Below, piece after piece: positions 24,990-38,800 of a DNA stretch of 64,000 nucleotides. Each line of letters starts with the position of its first letter. The first letter of the stretch is position 1. The notes beneath the pieces are model-generated. The model did no database searches, was not told the origin of the DNA, and was given only the letters and a program-made list of their open reading frames with translations. Source of the DNA: Cordia subcordata (taxonomy: Eukaryota; Streptophyta; Magnoliopsida; Boraginales; Cordiaceae); contig JAPTOF010000003.1 of the NCBI GenBank assembly GCA_028554755.1, forward strand, positions 27,258,001 through 27,322,000. Reading direction: 5' to 3'. The position numbers and the translations under genes are program-made.

Positions 24990-26180
24990 GAGAAAAAAGC
25001 AATCGCTAATTTATCAACCTTTACGGAGAATAGCTTCACACACAATTGATCGACATTCCAATTTCATCTTAAAATGCCAAACTCAAGGAAGGAACCTAAA
25101 ACAAAGACAAAAATGGAATAGCCTTCGGATCATTCTAGCATACCAAAACATTACCCATATGCTATTCAAAGAGATATCTAAATCACCTCGTAATATTCGT
25201 ACTGTTAAAACATAACATTACAGAAAGGAGATCAATATTAATTAAAAAAGTGATGCAAAAGTGATTTGATTTCTGTCTTCTTTAACGTTGTTAATTTTGT
25301 ACACAAGTGTAAAGGGAAGACACATGATTTTCCACAATGCCGTGCTGACACGATGCTCTATGCTGGAAAGCAAGAATCATTCTCATCGAGAGGAATGGCA
25401 TGCTCGAAAGAAAGAAAACTCCTTGCGCCCGCGTACTAGTCTACGAACTTCACATGATGAACTCTCTATTAAATAGCCAAAATTGCTGTTCCAACAGCGT
25501 TCCTGCAATAAAATTCACGAAATTTCAAAATGGAATAGAACAACTTGTACTAACACTGTGATGTTCTTCTCAATTAGAGGAAAGTTGTGATGTAGAAACG
25601 TCCGAGATCTTGCAACTTCTCACATAACCCATGTCAACATTACAAGGATTACACCTGGGACTGGCAGATACAGGTTTCCCCACTCGAAAAATTAACTTCG
25701 ACCAATATAAAGCAAAGGTAAATGCAAGTGATATCAACTAGACTGGATTTGTAGTCCATGCAGCTTCAAGTTCATATAGAAGTAGCGTGAATCAAGATTC
25801 TAGTCAGATGATTAACCTCAGTCTTTCAGTGTTAAAAGAATTGAGTACCAACTGGAAAGTTTTGGTCACAGAGTACCATTTGGAAATGCTAGTAGTTCCC
25901 TATGAGCTAAACTGCAGCCAAATTCAAGAATGAAATTTTATTTTTGAAAATCCTGCTAAGCAGCTCATGTTCCATGATATGAGGTCGTCAAGTACTTCCA
26001 GCCTAAGGATCCTTTCAAGTCAAATTATCTTTCTATTCTTTTCCCCAAAGTAGTCATCTTATGAGGTCAAATAGCCAAATAAAAGAAATTCTGTTTTTCA
26101 GATACCAAATGATGATTTTTGAATCATAGCATTGCGCAGACATCTCACCTCCATAGTAATACAAAGCATGCCCCCAACTC
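24401..26180. other. Region between ARI promoter and transporter stop codon
   Basis: It contains the ARI 5'UTR and promoter side (24401-24600, with a (TA)n tract near 24464-24486), a (GA)n tract at about 24968-24992, and the transporter 3'UTR on the 26180 side. No gene of a recognised family is seen. Confidence 0.55.
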
Positions 26181-29100
26181 TTATCTGGGAAGAAGAGGTG
26201 CTTTCTCATCATCTCCAACATTATGTCTAGCCTGTGAAAACAAGCAAAGGACATGAGAGGGGGAGAGAGAGAAAGCACCTAACAGATATATTATGATAGA
26301 TACCAACAAATCTATTAAATTCTTACATCCTCATGTGCTCCTGCTGCCAGATTTATGAAGGAAGCATCCTTAGACCTGAGAAATATTGAGAATACAATCA
26401 AAGGTGATAACCACTCCCAATATGATCATTGTTCTATACACACATTAAGTGGCTGCTATAGCAATTGATGATCTATATTGATCTTTAACATGACAAACAA
26501 GGAAATTCTTTGGCAACTCCTCTCGGTCATAAACTTGATTTGTTTAAAAATAGAAAACCAGTTTATTACTTATGCCAGGTGAACCAAGCTAGAAAACATC
26601 TGAATTGCAGCAAAAGGTGATTCGCAAGATATTACCTGCTAGCCATCTTATAAGAATGAAAGTAAAGAGAACTAGAACTACGTATCAGGGGCAAAATTGA
26701 TTAGATTGAGAAGTAATTCAGAAGACTAATCGTGTCCAACTATGATTTGATCCTCAGAAGAAGTGAAGAAACTAAATAGGAGCAGAAATTCCGACAAAGG
26801 CAGGAACCTGGAAGAGATATCTGAATAATCACAATTTCTCACTTGCAAACAATGAGAGCGCAACACTCGAACTGGCTATTTCAGAATAAACTTTTCAAAA
26901 ATCATATGATGCATAATCCTGCTTTTCAAACATGTTACAATACTGGGTTTTGGAGCATTTCAACCAGAGACAGCACTTTCTGAAAGAGCACTGTCAAGAC
27001 TCTAACATTTGCCGAATAGAGTAAACCTAGCCTAAACAAATGCAGAAATAAAAATATTATAACCTCAAGAGAATCGGATGTAAACATAACCACAAGAAGC
27101 AGTTTGATAACATGACACTTGGCCATACTTCCAAGCTTGGTTAAGTAATAAATGCATAAAACAGAATCTTGGAAGAGCTTGTTGGACCAGGATAGCAATG
27201 TCACTTTGATATTACATGGAATTCAATAAACTAGGAGAAATGCATGAAGTACCTGAAGTTATTTTGACTATTCATCATTTCCAAATTACCACTTTCTGCT
27301 TCATCCTTGACTTTTGACATGGGCGAGAAAAACTAAAGACAAGCATGATGGTAACATCAGGCAAACTCTTAACACAATAGAGAGAGCTACACACAAAAGC
27401 CAGAAAAACTCCCTGCTGATTACCTGATGCATGGAAATAAACACAATAGAGATTCCTAAAATGAAGTTGATAGTCAGGGCATGACCAAACAATGCAGCAG
27501 ATGCTATTCCAGTAAAAATCGTAGCAACTGTTGATGAATACTTCTTCAGAATGGTATCTACACGTACCAGAAAACATACTGATCAATACAATGCTAATGA
27601 CATGGAGGTAATGCAACAAATATAGTTTGCACTTGCAAAATATGCATGCAAAGATATTTATGATAACAGTGCTTTCTAAAATCTATCACAGAGTAATCTT
27701 TCTAAAATTTATCACAGAGTAATGCATTACTTCTAAAACTAATGTAAACAACAGTTAGCAACTTGAGTATTAACAAGCAAAAGAACCAATTGTTTCAGTA
27801 TAAAAATTATGGAACGAATGAGCAATGGATATCACCTGCATATTTGAAGAAAAATGAGGACAAAATCCCTTGGGCAGCATTATTGCATATCAAAAGCATG
27901 GTTGCCTTTGAATGTCCTCGCAAGATGTCCAAGCTATCAGGTCCTGGAACACATGATAGATACTAATTTAGCAGCGGAAATGTGGGTGGGGTTGGTGTCA
28001 CTGGGTGGTTCTGGTGGTGGAGATTTTGGTGATGATTTGTGGGTATAGAGAGGAAGGAAAGAAGAATGTAAACCTTTAAAAGGAGATCATCTATTTGATC
28101 ATTCATATAGAAGAAACAACTAGATAGTGGCAAGAGAATGAAGCATCATGAGACCCTGGGGGTACTTCTGTTGTTTGAGGAGAATAAAAGTTTTAAGCAA
28201 TCTAGACGGATCACCTTATATGAGCTAGTATGCATTCTCAATGCAAAAGGCTACATAACATTGCCAAATTGAATATTTTTCCACTTTAATCAATATACTT
28301 ATTTTCTTCTTAGGGAGGAAAGATTAAGGATTTACATAAGATTTTAGGACAGAGTTCAATACGTAAGGTGAATCGGTTAGTCGCATGGGGCAGAGTTGGA
28401 TTATTTAATCCCTACCTGGTTTGGGAGGGTTGGGCTCAGATAGAATGTTTGAGAGGTTGGAACAACCCCCCACACACCACACTACAATTCCTAAACATAT
28501 CAAATATTTTAACCTACATTTATCTAATTAATTACTTCCTTTAAATAGGGTACTCTTGAGAGAACATAAAAACCTTCAGAAAAGAGGAGAAAAGGAGAGA
28601 AGAAAAACAACGTATACTTGCTAACATAACATGCTTGTTGATTAGTTGAAACTCTTCCTAAATGAGATTGCTCATAAGCAACAAACCAAACTAAATAAAA
28701 TACTATTTATCTTCATAAGTATGGGCCATTACCAAGTCTGGATCCAATTAGTTACTCAAATAATCAAACAAGTGGGGTCTCTGTACTGTAGAGATACATA
28801 ACTGTCTCAACCAGAGCGTAGAATAAGTTTATGCCTGATATGCAGTCAGTTTTGCTAATGAAAACACATATCTAAATATAAAATTAAACCAGAAAATATA
28901 GAAACGAAGGAAAGGTGAATGTAGAAATTGAAGCTGGTAATTTCATTATGAAACTTAAATATAAATGATATAGCAGCAAGCATATTCACCCTGTAAAGAT
29001 ACTGAATGTCCTCATCCTAGTCAAGTATCCAGAACCCTAGTGATACTCTAGAAGGCTAATGATTTAAATTTCTTACCTTTAACCATGGCAGTTCCAAGTA

Positions 29101-32100
29101 TGCCGAGGAGGTTGAATATTGCACCATAACCATATAAAAATAAATTCTGTAGAAAACCAATTCTATATTATTTGGAGATATGCCAAAAGGAAAGCTACAA
29201 TCAGGCAAAAGATGAACATAATTGCACAAGCTCTTTAAGCAAAATGTGACAGGTTAAAAGACGAAATAAATAATCTTTGAAATTTAACCAACATTACTGT
29301 TAAGGGACTGTATCCTTTTTGCAAGCCTAGACCCAACAGAGAAATCCAAGCCCCAAGGAAGTAAAAAAAATAATATGAAATGTCATATATGAAAGCTCTG
29401 TATTGTTGGGCTCACCCCATTTTCAATTAAATATTATAGTACAGAAGTTCATCAACAGATGTATGTTATTGCCTTCATGGCCATTCTTGAACCGCTCATA
29501 GTCAACCAACATTCACTGTAAAGGGACCCTATCCTTTTCGCTTTTGCCCAAGACACAACAGCGAAATTCAAGCCCTAAGGAAATAACAGATATTGTGAAA
29601 TGTCATTTGTGAAAGCTCTGCATGGAAGTTCACTAACAGCAGTATGTTATTGGCTTTGTGGCCATTCTTGAACAGCTTTTGTTTACTGTTCTTATATTTC
29701 TTTCTTTTGGTTCCTTCTTTTGTTTTAAGGGACAGGACAAGCTAGAGGAGAGTAGAAGAGGCAGTGACATACTAAAATAATGAAGATAAAAGCGAATCTT
29801 CACCTGAAGGTAAATGCTCGTATCAAATTGGCTCTTCAAAGCATATTCATTATAGACTGAAGCCAATGATGGAACAGTTACCTAACAAAATATCAGTTGC
29901 CAATGTTTACGTATTAGATAATTGTCCAATCAAATAAGGACATTTATAAAGCTGTAGCCTGGTGCATACATTATCCCAATAGAAAATATCTTCATAGTGC
30001 AAAATCATTCCCATGAAAACCTAGTCCGAACAGGGATGTTTCTTAGATAAGTTCTTCCCGATATGTAACAGACACACGCACAAAGGATCATCTGATGTGA
30101 GACACAACTCAACAAGTTTAAGGTTTAGGCAAATATTGATAAAATACATGCTGCTGACACAACTCAACAAGTTTAAGGTTTAGGCAAATGTTGATAAAGT
30201 ACATGGTGCTGGCATCCAATACAATGATAAGTAACATATGGCAGCAAGAATACGTCATAACTAAATACAAGTGTTTTTGATACATATTTTACGTAACACC
30301 AACACATGCTCAATGGAGATTACGAACAAAAGTTGCACTGAGCAAACAAGGGAAAACAGTTTAAGATTAACTAATCATGAGGGGATAAAACTGCCAGTGG
30401 CTGATGGAGCAGCAATTGCATGTGATCTCTCCAATACTAAAGACAAGATCGCCCAAGCAGCCACACAGCACTCCATAAGAAATTACTTATCCCAAAAGCA
30501 CTTACAAAAATTAATGTGTATAAATATGCGCCTGCAGCCACAGGAAGCCCCAGAGCAGTAGTACCCTCTGGTAGGGAGCGAAGCTGGTTCAAAGTGATTC
30601 CTATAAGCAACAAAGCAAGAGCCTCCCACTGTTGCAGGGAAAATCACCAACAAACTCCAATAAGTATATGTTACAGCAGTACTCAAACACAATGATTAAT
30701 GAACCAGATCCTTATGTCTTTGGAAAACTTAAACCATACGCAAATGCATTAAATATTTCTTCAACTAACCTGGATTATGGAAAAACGGCGCCTCATGATT
30801 ATCTTTAACAAAATAGCAATTACTAATACCTGCATTTGGTGAAATTTTGTAGGAGACTGTCATCAGAAAAAGTAAAGAGAATATTCTTTTGTTATTTTTA
30901 TAGTACAATCTTCTCCAAATTCACCCACACAGTTCCTCTGTCTAGATGTGGTTCTAGCATTTTTATTCATCAGATTTCAAGTTCATTTGACCAAATGCAG
31001 GAAGATTAAACCAATATTCCGTAACCTGGATAAACATTAAATGCATGAGCAAGGTTCGGAAAAATCTAGCAGAACCCAGATCGAGCTACTGAATTCTTTC
31101 TAGTATTACCATTTGTTGCATTTCCGTACTATATATTCAACTATTCACCTTTTCTCCCTCCTTAGGCATTTGTGGGCGAGATGGTTCCCACCTAGAGTTA
31201 GGAGAGCCGACCCTGGCAGACTTTTGGTACTGTCTTCGTTAAGCATGCATTAAATTTCTATCATCAAAACACTGATTGTGAACTGTCAGCTTTTCGCATT
31301 GCTTCACTTGTGTGATATCACTGTCTAACATTCGATTTTTTCATGCCTTCAAGTGACTTATAATTCATCTAAAAGTTCCATTTGGGTTAGTTTATGTCCA
31401 GTGTATGATGAAGCAGTTGTTCCACCAACTTGCTTATTCATATTTTGATAAGCTGATAGCATATTCAGTAACGACAATGTGCCTGTGATATACGATAAGT
31501 AGTACAGGCATAAAGTGAATGTATAATAAGCTGACACACACAAATGATTCACGGTTCAATCACTAAATGCCAAGTGGTATGATACCTTAAGGTTACTTAG
31601 CATCTTCACTGTAGCAGGATTAAAGTACAACTGCACCAACGAAAATTACCAGGCAGATCAGAATTAGAACTTAACAAAAAATCACCCTTTACAAGGGAAG
31701 CAAATATGGAAACTCTCTTGAAAGGCACAGTTTTCCAAATTCTAGGTTTTCCACCATCCTATAGGAGGTACAGCAGTTCAACTCTCAACCTGTGGCATCT
31801 TTCTTTTCAGCAAAATATTCTCAACCTGTTACCCCCCTGTAATGCATAGGGATTTAACATTCATTGGAGGATGGTGACAAAATAAAAAATGAAAAAGATT
31901 GACAATATGACTATCCAAATAAAAAAGAAAAAATTAATAAAAAGAGGTTTGAGGTTTATTAGAAACATTATATTACTCTGGCATAAGACTGGCCTAAAGT
32001 TAAGACTGAGAAGGAGATTAAAAGAAAAAAGCAAACTGTTTGTATTGACAAGAAGATGAAACTAATTAAAGTTAAAATGAAGAGAAATTTTTCCTTCCTG

Positions 32101-34495
32101 AAACAAAAGTTCGATCAAATGATCCAATGATCTTTTCAATGACTTGAAAAATGAAAAAAGAGAAATCCAGAAGATCAAGGTTAAAACAGTTTTCAAACTT
32201 AAAATTGAAATAACTATAGAAGGAACTCACCTGCATGATAAATTTCAAATAGTTGTTTATAGCATACAGTAGAGCTGGGACCGCCAGGAGTTTATTGTTA
32301 GGAGCAGCCTGAAGGCAAAAAGTGAACCAACTATTAATCTGGTAAACATTAGTTGATGCAGGAGTAAACATTAGTTGCTAACAGTACATTCAAAAACTGC
32401 AATCATTTCTGTGTGAAGGCAGAAGAAAGAATATGCTTATGCAGTAATGTTCACAAAGTCTTGTGGGCATTTCCAATGCTCTGCATTTGCACTTAAGTAT
32501 TTCAACAGAATCATCAACCCCGCAGGGCAAAGGGAAAATAAACCAATGAAAGAAATATAGAGAATAAACAAAAAGATTAAATAAGCAACCATCCTCTAGT
32601 TGGGGAAGCAGAGCGATATGCTCTCTCTTTTACTTTGTTTATTCTCAAGTTAATGTTCCCTAGTCACCATAAGCTATACTGGTTATCGTTTTACGAGATT
32701 ACAATAACAAAGATGGCACTAATTTGTTTTCTTCAATCACAACTCATAGAGATGATAGGGAAAACCTCATGATACAGCCTCTGGGTTTCCTAGGTAAAAA
32801 ATGAGACTTAAGATAGGAAGGCATAAAGGAAAGGCTTCCATATGACGAGAAATGAGAGTCTGGGTAATTTCATATGGGGAAAGTCAGATAAGAACTGAAG
32901 TTCTATTACGCTTAACATATAATTCAACAAATGTCACCTCCATCACAGAAAAATTTCAAAGCACCTGGAACATAAAGTAGTCACAAAATTCAAATATTAT
33001 AACAATTATAAGAAGCAGAGGTCAAAAGGCCTTAAAAGCTCTGGAAAAAAACAGGAATCACAACAATTTCTCCCTCTTCCTCCTCCCTGAACCTGAGGAC
33101 TGTCCATCCTCCTTCTCAAAGAACATACTTCGAAAATGCATGCACATGATATTTTGATATTATCATGAGAGTATAAATTACAGTTTCGTATCAAATACAA
33201 CCATCTCAGAAACCCATACCTGAAAGAACGTAGAAAACGAGAGAAGGGATTTCTCTCCAACTTTTTGGCGCTGAGCCTGGAAAATACAAAAGAAAATTAG
33301 ATAAAGGGAAACAAACCTGAATAGTGAAAAGAATAACCGAAAGGCTTCATAGTGTAGGCTTAGAAGCTATGCTAAGGCTTCCATTACAAACGTTTAAAAT
33401 AAGCCACTATCTACTTGCCTATTTGTTTTTCCTTCTTGTTTTGGACTATAATCTGCTGACTCTTAAGAGAAAAGAGTAAGACGATGGGCCTGTTTGATCT
33501 AAGGAGACCAACTATAAGACATGGTAAAGCAGGCAATTTACATATTTCACAAGAAGCCTTATAGATGAACTATCAATCCAAGAAAATGATTAGGTTTACT
33601 CTGAGCAAGAATATATATAATGAAATTAATTTCCACACATAGTACAACCTCTAAATGATAATTTGCTGCTCACTGAAAGAGATCTATCCTACTTTAAGTA
33701 ATCACTGATTTTGCTTTTCTAATGCTAGAATGCATTACTCGTCGCTTGACTCAAACTAAATTACCTAAATTCTATGAGGGGAAAACAAGAAGAATGGCTA
33801 TCAAAAGCACCTTAATGGCGTAAACTGATCCCTTTTTTTTTTTTTTTGGCTTTACCAATCACAACGATCATCATATAGTTAAATTGTATACACATGCTAT
33901 TCATAAGTAAATATTTTACAGAAAATGACAATATACCTGTAAACACAGCATAAAAACAGCAAAGAAAAGCTTGGTAACCTCGGTCAGGAAGTTAACACTA
34001 ATTGGACTAAATTTGAACCTCCCATCTACTTTCGACATGTACACCAGTATAGGCTGAAATAACCAAAAATTTAAAATTGAGAAAAAGGAAAAAAAAAAGG
34101 CCAATTCGTACTTCAAAAACAAAAAAGAAAAAAGAAAAGAAAATTAGTAGTAAGCTAAGAAATAAAGGAAGGAGGGGCGAAATGATAAAATTACCAGGAG
34201 GCCAACGAGAATGCAGTCATCGAGAACAAGAAAAACATCAAACACAAGAAACTGAAGTACGAAAAAATGAATAGATCAGGAGAAGCGAGGGTGATAAAAT
34301 CACCTGGAGGCCAACAAGGATGCAGTCACCGACAACGAGAAGGACGTTAAACGCGCGCGTTTTGAGTGACACGTCAGTGCGATGACGATCGTAGGCCTTC
34401 GACACTGTTCCGGTGGCGGCGGCGGCGGCTGAATACGGTGACGTGATCACCAATTTCGAACGGCAAACTTTGCACTCCATCACGTCACCGTTCAT
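26181..34495 (-). CDS. Nucleotide-sugar transporter, CMP-sialic acid transporter-like/UTR6 group
   Basis: Multi-span Golgi-type carrier that exchanges a nucleotide sugar for a nucleoside monophosphate; the natural substrate of this plant group is not certain. Minus-strand exons: 34495-34304, 34053-33937, 33276-33220, 32308-32231, 31630-31586, 30829-30770, 30628-30506, 29881-29804, 29146-29077, 27943-27836, 27557-27424, 27332-27253, 26375-26327 and 26231-26181 (1242 nt, 413 aa, frame intact). Conserved blocks are [19 protein letters not shown] (65-83), [20 protein letters not shown] (135-154), [20 protein letters not shown] (232-251), [20 protein letters not shown] (304-323) and [12 protein letters not shown] (345-356). 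The hydrophilic tail ends KAPLLPR, a possible sorting signal. It matches my memory of Arabidopsis UTR6/At2g43240 proteins along its length. An additional exon-like duplicate lies in intron 1. Confidence 0.9.
29286..29680. repeat. Diverged tandem duplication in transporter intron 8
   Basis: A unit of about 218 bp starting AACCAACATT is found at 29286 and again at 29504. Shared landmarks include GGGAC(T/C)-TATCCTTTT, GAAATGTCAT, GAAAGCTCTG and GGCCATTCTTGAAC. The second copy is shorter and has many substitutions, so it is older than the 55-bp repeat nearby. Confidence 0.75.
30101..30210. repeat. Two-copy 55-bp tandem duplication in transporter intron 7
   Basis: A 55-bp unit starting GACACAACTCAACAAGTTTA is repeated directly (starts 30101 and 30156) with few differences. 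Confidence 0.88.
34195..34251 (-). other. Duplicated exon-like segment in transporter intron 1 (possible alternative exon)
   Basis: On the minus strand, 57 bases lie between an acceptor (TTTTTTCGTACTTCAG) and a donor (CTG|GTAATTT). They read as 19 open codons in the phase of the flanking exons. The second half resembles the 3' end of exon 1: DDCILVGLL here against GDCILVGLQ there. The intronic bases after both donors are also alike (GTAATTTTATC against GTGATTTTATC), which indicates a duplication spanning the exon 1 splice site. Inclusion would add 19 hydrophobic residues to the first membrane span without a frameshift. It may be used rarely or be a pseudo-exon. Confidence 0.55.
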
Positions 34496-35839
34496 AGTTG
34501 TTTCCGCGTGTAAATTTTCTCTTCCTTAGACGAGTAAAATGAGTCGAAACTAACAGTGTGTGAGTGTGTGTGTTTTGGGCGTGGGGAGTGAGAACGTTTT
34601 GAGAGGTTGTAACGTTGCGGGGGTTTACGCGAATGTTTGTGACACGCACAACGACTTTTCCGTTTTCAGTTGCTGATTTCGCGTTAGTCTTGCGTGTTTG
34701 ACCAAAAAAAAAAAAAAGAAGGGCTTTTTTTTCCTTCTTTTGTTTGGTTTGACAATTTTCAGTCAAATGTTTGACGAGACCACCCAATATATTGTGATTG
34801 AAAAAACTTAGTTATTTATCCATTCTACTCGTAATATGTGGGAATTTTTGTTTGTGCAAATTTATCTTTGTTTAAAGACATTCCGTTGCCTATACTTGAA
34901 GGCCTCAAAAATCAAGGGTTATTAAAGTTGTACTTGATTTTAACTTTTATATTTTATCCCTTTAGTTACACTCAATCAACTTGATTTATATATATATTAT
35001 ATTAACTTGACCTATCTTACGAAATTGTATCATATTTCCCATTCAACTTGATTTATATATATATTATATTGACTTGAGCTATCTTACGAGATAGTATCAT
35101 ATTCCTCCTTATAGACAAACTCAAAAAGTAGAAAAAAAAAGAACTGCTTAGATAATCTTTTACTTGATTCAAAATCAAACTAGGGCTGCTCTTAACTTTT
35201 TCTATATGACAGGTGAATTTGAGATGAGGGCTGAAATTGCATACCCATTGCCTTGTATGGATTTTCCCCTCTATTTATATGTAATATTAAAAATGTTGAT
35301 TGACGCTTTAGGTCAAGAAGTGTTATAATAGATCTCTTTCTTGTTTTCGCGCTTACAATATTTCTTTAGTTCTTCACCATTTCTCTTTTTCTTTTCGTAA
35401 AATCAGGATGATTTTGAAAAACCTTTCAAACTCACATCAGGATTCAAAATTTAGAACATAGAAAAGAATTGCCTCATCATTTCGTTCTTAGCATCGACAC
35501 AAAAATCCTTCTAGTAGTATGCTAGAAAACAAAGACAAATACAAAGGTCTCATGGGGCAGTTTGTTTTCTCCACTTCAGATTGTACATTACAGAAGAAAA
35601 CAAGAATTTCCAGAAAATGTTTAATATGACAGCAGCCATAGATATCAATGAAAAATCTCCATATGAAGAATTGATATGCTCTTACATCTTTTACATCTTT
35701 GCTGTCCAAAACTAAGAAGAAATATTTATGCCCGAAAACTATCATACTCGGATGAATGGAAGCCCCGAAAACAAATGGCTGCATATCTTCTCCATAAGCA
35801 ATGCAAAGCGACTGTTGAAAACATCGAAAGGCTAGATGC
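34496..35839. other. Transporter 5' region and PGLP 3'UTR
   Basis: The first few hundred bases are the GC-richer 5'UTR/promoter of the transporter, with a (TG)n run near 34556-34572. A 67-bp AT-rich direct repeat follows at 34977-35110. The part adjoining 35839 is the PGLP 3'UTR. I see no other gene. Confidence 0.55.
34977..35110. repeat. 67-bp direct tandem duplication
   Basis: CAACTTGATTTATATATATA begins at 34977 and again at 35044. The two units also share TATCTTACGA and GTATCATATT, with several substitutions between them. Confidence 0.85.
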
Positions 35840-38800
35840 TTATACAGTTGCAGCTTTGATAGAGAGAAAATCTGAAATTTGGTTGGTGTAGAAATCTGGC
35901 TGTATTGAATTATTCGGACTTTGAAGCATCGACAAGGTTGTTACACCTACAAGAAAGAATGTAGAACTCTTTAAGCTGACATATAGTATGAAATATCAAA
36001 AACTAGCTAGATAATAGCATTCTATATATTACCTGAGAGGACGAGGAGGCTCTTGCAGCCTCCGTTTTGCCCGAAAAGGATATCTGTGTCCAATCTATCA
36101 CCAACCATGCAAATTTGGGACTTCTGGATGCCAAACCTGTTTGATTTTCATGAGATCATTAGGATAATTAACAACCATAAGGATATGCACATGTTCTCTG
36201 ATTACGTATATACGTATTTGCACGTGGTATCGTGTTCTGCCTATGGAGGATGATCATAGCATCTACCGCGATAAGATTGAAAAAACATTGAATGAACTTT
36301 GTCTACTTCAGGAGACTGGACTGTACTACCAATCCAGTTCATTGCAATGCAAACGAAAAGATATTTACATGGTCAATTACTAGTGGTCAGGGAGAATCAA
36401 ACAACATTTCATTTAATGGGCACCAAGACAAACGACCCTGAACCAACCTCTTCCCCTGAACCCAATATTAAAATAAGAAAGTAAGCAAAATGCAAATACT
36501 TCATATGATATAGCAGTCTTGGTGCGTCAAAGAAATAAAATCGACAACTTCATAGGACGTCTGAAAATCATACTTGTTTGCTAAATAGTCCATCATAAAT
36601 GTTGAAGGCTTCCCAACGACCAATGGCTCCCGCTGAGTAGATCCAACAAGGGCACCCACCATAGAACCACCACCTGAATGCAGGACACAATATAGAAGCA
36701 GTATGCTGATTCTTTTAGTTATCTAGGGCATATATGGTGGGTTTACTTTCAAAACATAAACAAATGAACAGTGTTCTCTTCCTAAAAGATCAGATGATCA
36801 GGTCAATAACCTTCATAGAACATTTTATTCTCAAATTAAATTGAATAACAAGTGTAAGAAAGTTCGGATATTTAAACATCAACTGCTGACAAATATAAGG
36901 TTACGTAATGCCGTCATCATTTTTTGACATAAAAATTTTACATTCATATTGAAACTAATATTATGGCAAGTTCATAATTGCAATCCTCAGTAAGTATTTC
37001 CAAAAATGCATTTCGAGCACAAATTGCATGGCATACAATAATATTTATTTATGAGCCAATTGTTAAGTATGAGTTAGGTAGTATATTATTACAATAAGTC
37101 TCTCTCCCACATCAGAAGAGATATCATATTTTTTGGTTCTCATAATATTATAAATAGAGTAAGCTAGTACTCTAAAAGGTACAAAACCTTTAAACCATTT
37201 TTTTTATCTTTATGTCTCTTCCTTATTAACATAGTATCTAGAGCCAACCCTAACCCTAAAATAATATAATCCACTACAAAATACCACTACCAGCAGCTTC
37301 ATTGTGGTTAGGCGACCTAGGAAGAGCCGGCGCCGGGCCTGAATCTCGCCGGAAAAAATCATATCAAAACCCTAGCCCTAGATGCCATCTCTGATTAGCT
37401 ATCATCCAATCATCTTTCCTCAAATCTGAACCCACCAGTAGCTTTATCTTGCTGAGGCGACCTTGGACGTCTTTTTCCCATCGCCAGCAGACCCGCCACG
37501 CGCCACCACGCCGCTGCCATGATCCTCCCCGCGCCGTCGCCGGAGCTCCAGCCAGCCACCATCTCTAACCAGAATGATCACGCCGGTCTACCCATCTCCG
37601 CTGTCTGGTTGGTTTTGCAAAATTTTTGCTCGATCATGCTTATTTATGATCAACAGGATTGTTGAGCTTTAAACCCAAAAAAAAAAAATGCAGAATTAAT
37701 TTTCTTCTGATCTCTTCATTATTACCTTAGCATGTGAGAGTGTCATTGTTATAGTGTAGGTTGCTGCACATTTAATTCAGTTTTTTGGTTATCATGGAAT
37801 CTGTTTCTACTGAGAAAACAGAGACTCATGCTGTGTCCTCAAGAACTCAAGTTAATGCTACTTCATCAGTTGTTGTCCCCTTCTTTTCTGGTAGTCCTAC
37901 TGTCACTACAATTAAATTGAATGGCAAAAATTACTCGTCATGGTCTGTGGCTGTCAACATTTGGTTTCTTGGGCAAGGATTAGAAGACCATCTATCATCT
38001 GATTGCCCGTCTGATTTATCTACGGCTGACTCTCGTACCTGGCGTCGTGTCGATGCCTAGTTGGTGAGTTTGCTCTGGCAATCCATGGAAGATTCCATTT
38101 AAACATGCTTTCGGAATTGCCAAACCTGTAAATCTATCTGGACTTCTACTAAAGTACGATATTCTCATCAAGTTACTCGAGTGTTTGATGTTGTGTCTGA
38201 TATGTTGCGGGCCCAAGCAGATATGGAATTGATAGATTATTACAGCCGGTTTTACAATTCCATGATTGAATTCCGTGACCTTTTTCCGCTCGATCGACCC
38301 GCGAGATAGCACAACAATGGGATAATTTGTGCTTAATCTTCTGGTTACACGGACTTCATCCTCGATATGATGCTGTACGTTCTCAATTGCTATCTAGCTC
38401 TATCTTGCCAACTCTAGATGATGCTTATGCTCGAGTACAGCGTGCTCATTCTCACTCCTTGATTTCTAGTTCGCAAGATGATCAATTTGCCTTGGTTGCT
38501 CCTACATCGACCCGTGATGATAACTTTGATCGTGGGGGTCGCGGTAGAGGTCGTATTACTTCTGGACGAGGGGGAGGTCACTCAAATGGCCAGCGCCCTC
38601 GTTGTAGTTACTGCAATAAACTTGGTCATGTTCGAGAGAATTGTTGGACTCTTCATCGTCGTCCTTCTCAGGTTGCCAATACAGTCCAGACAAATTCTAT
38701 CGAGTCTTCTGCTTCTGTAGCTCCTACTTCGGTGATTGTTACAGGGGATGAATATTCTGAGTTCCTACAATATAAGGCATCTAAACAAGCTATGTATCCC

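Noticed and set aside
26935..27619. Minus-strand open frames around the transporter 3' exons
   Set aside because: They read through splice junctions of exons 11 and 12 into introns. The spliced model gives an intact, conserved tail instead.
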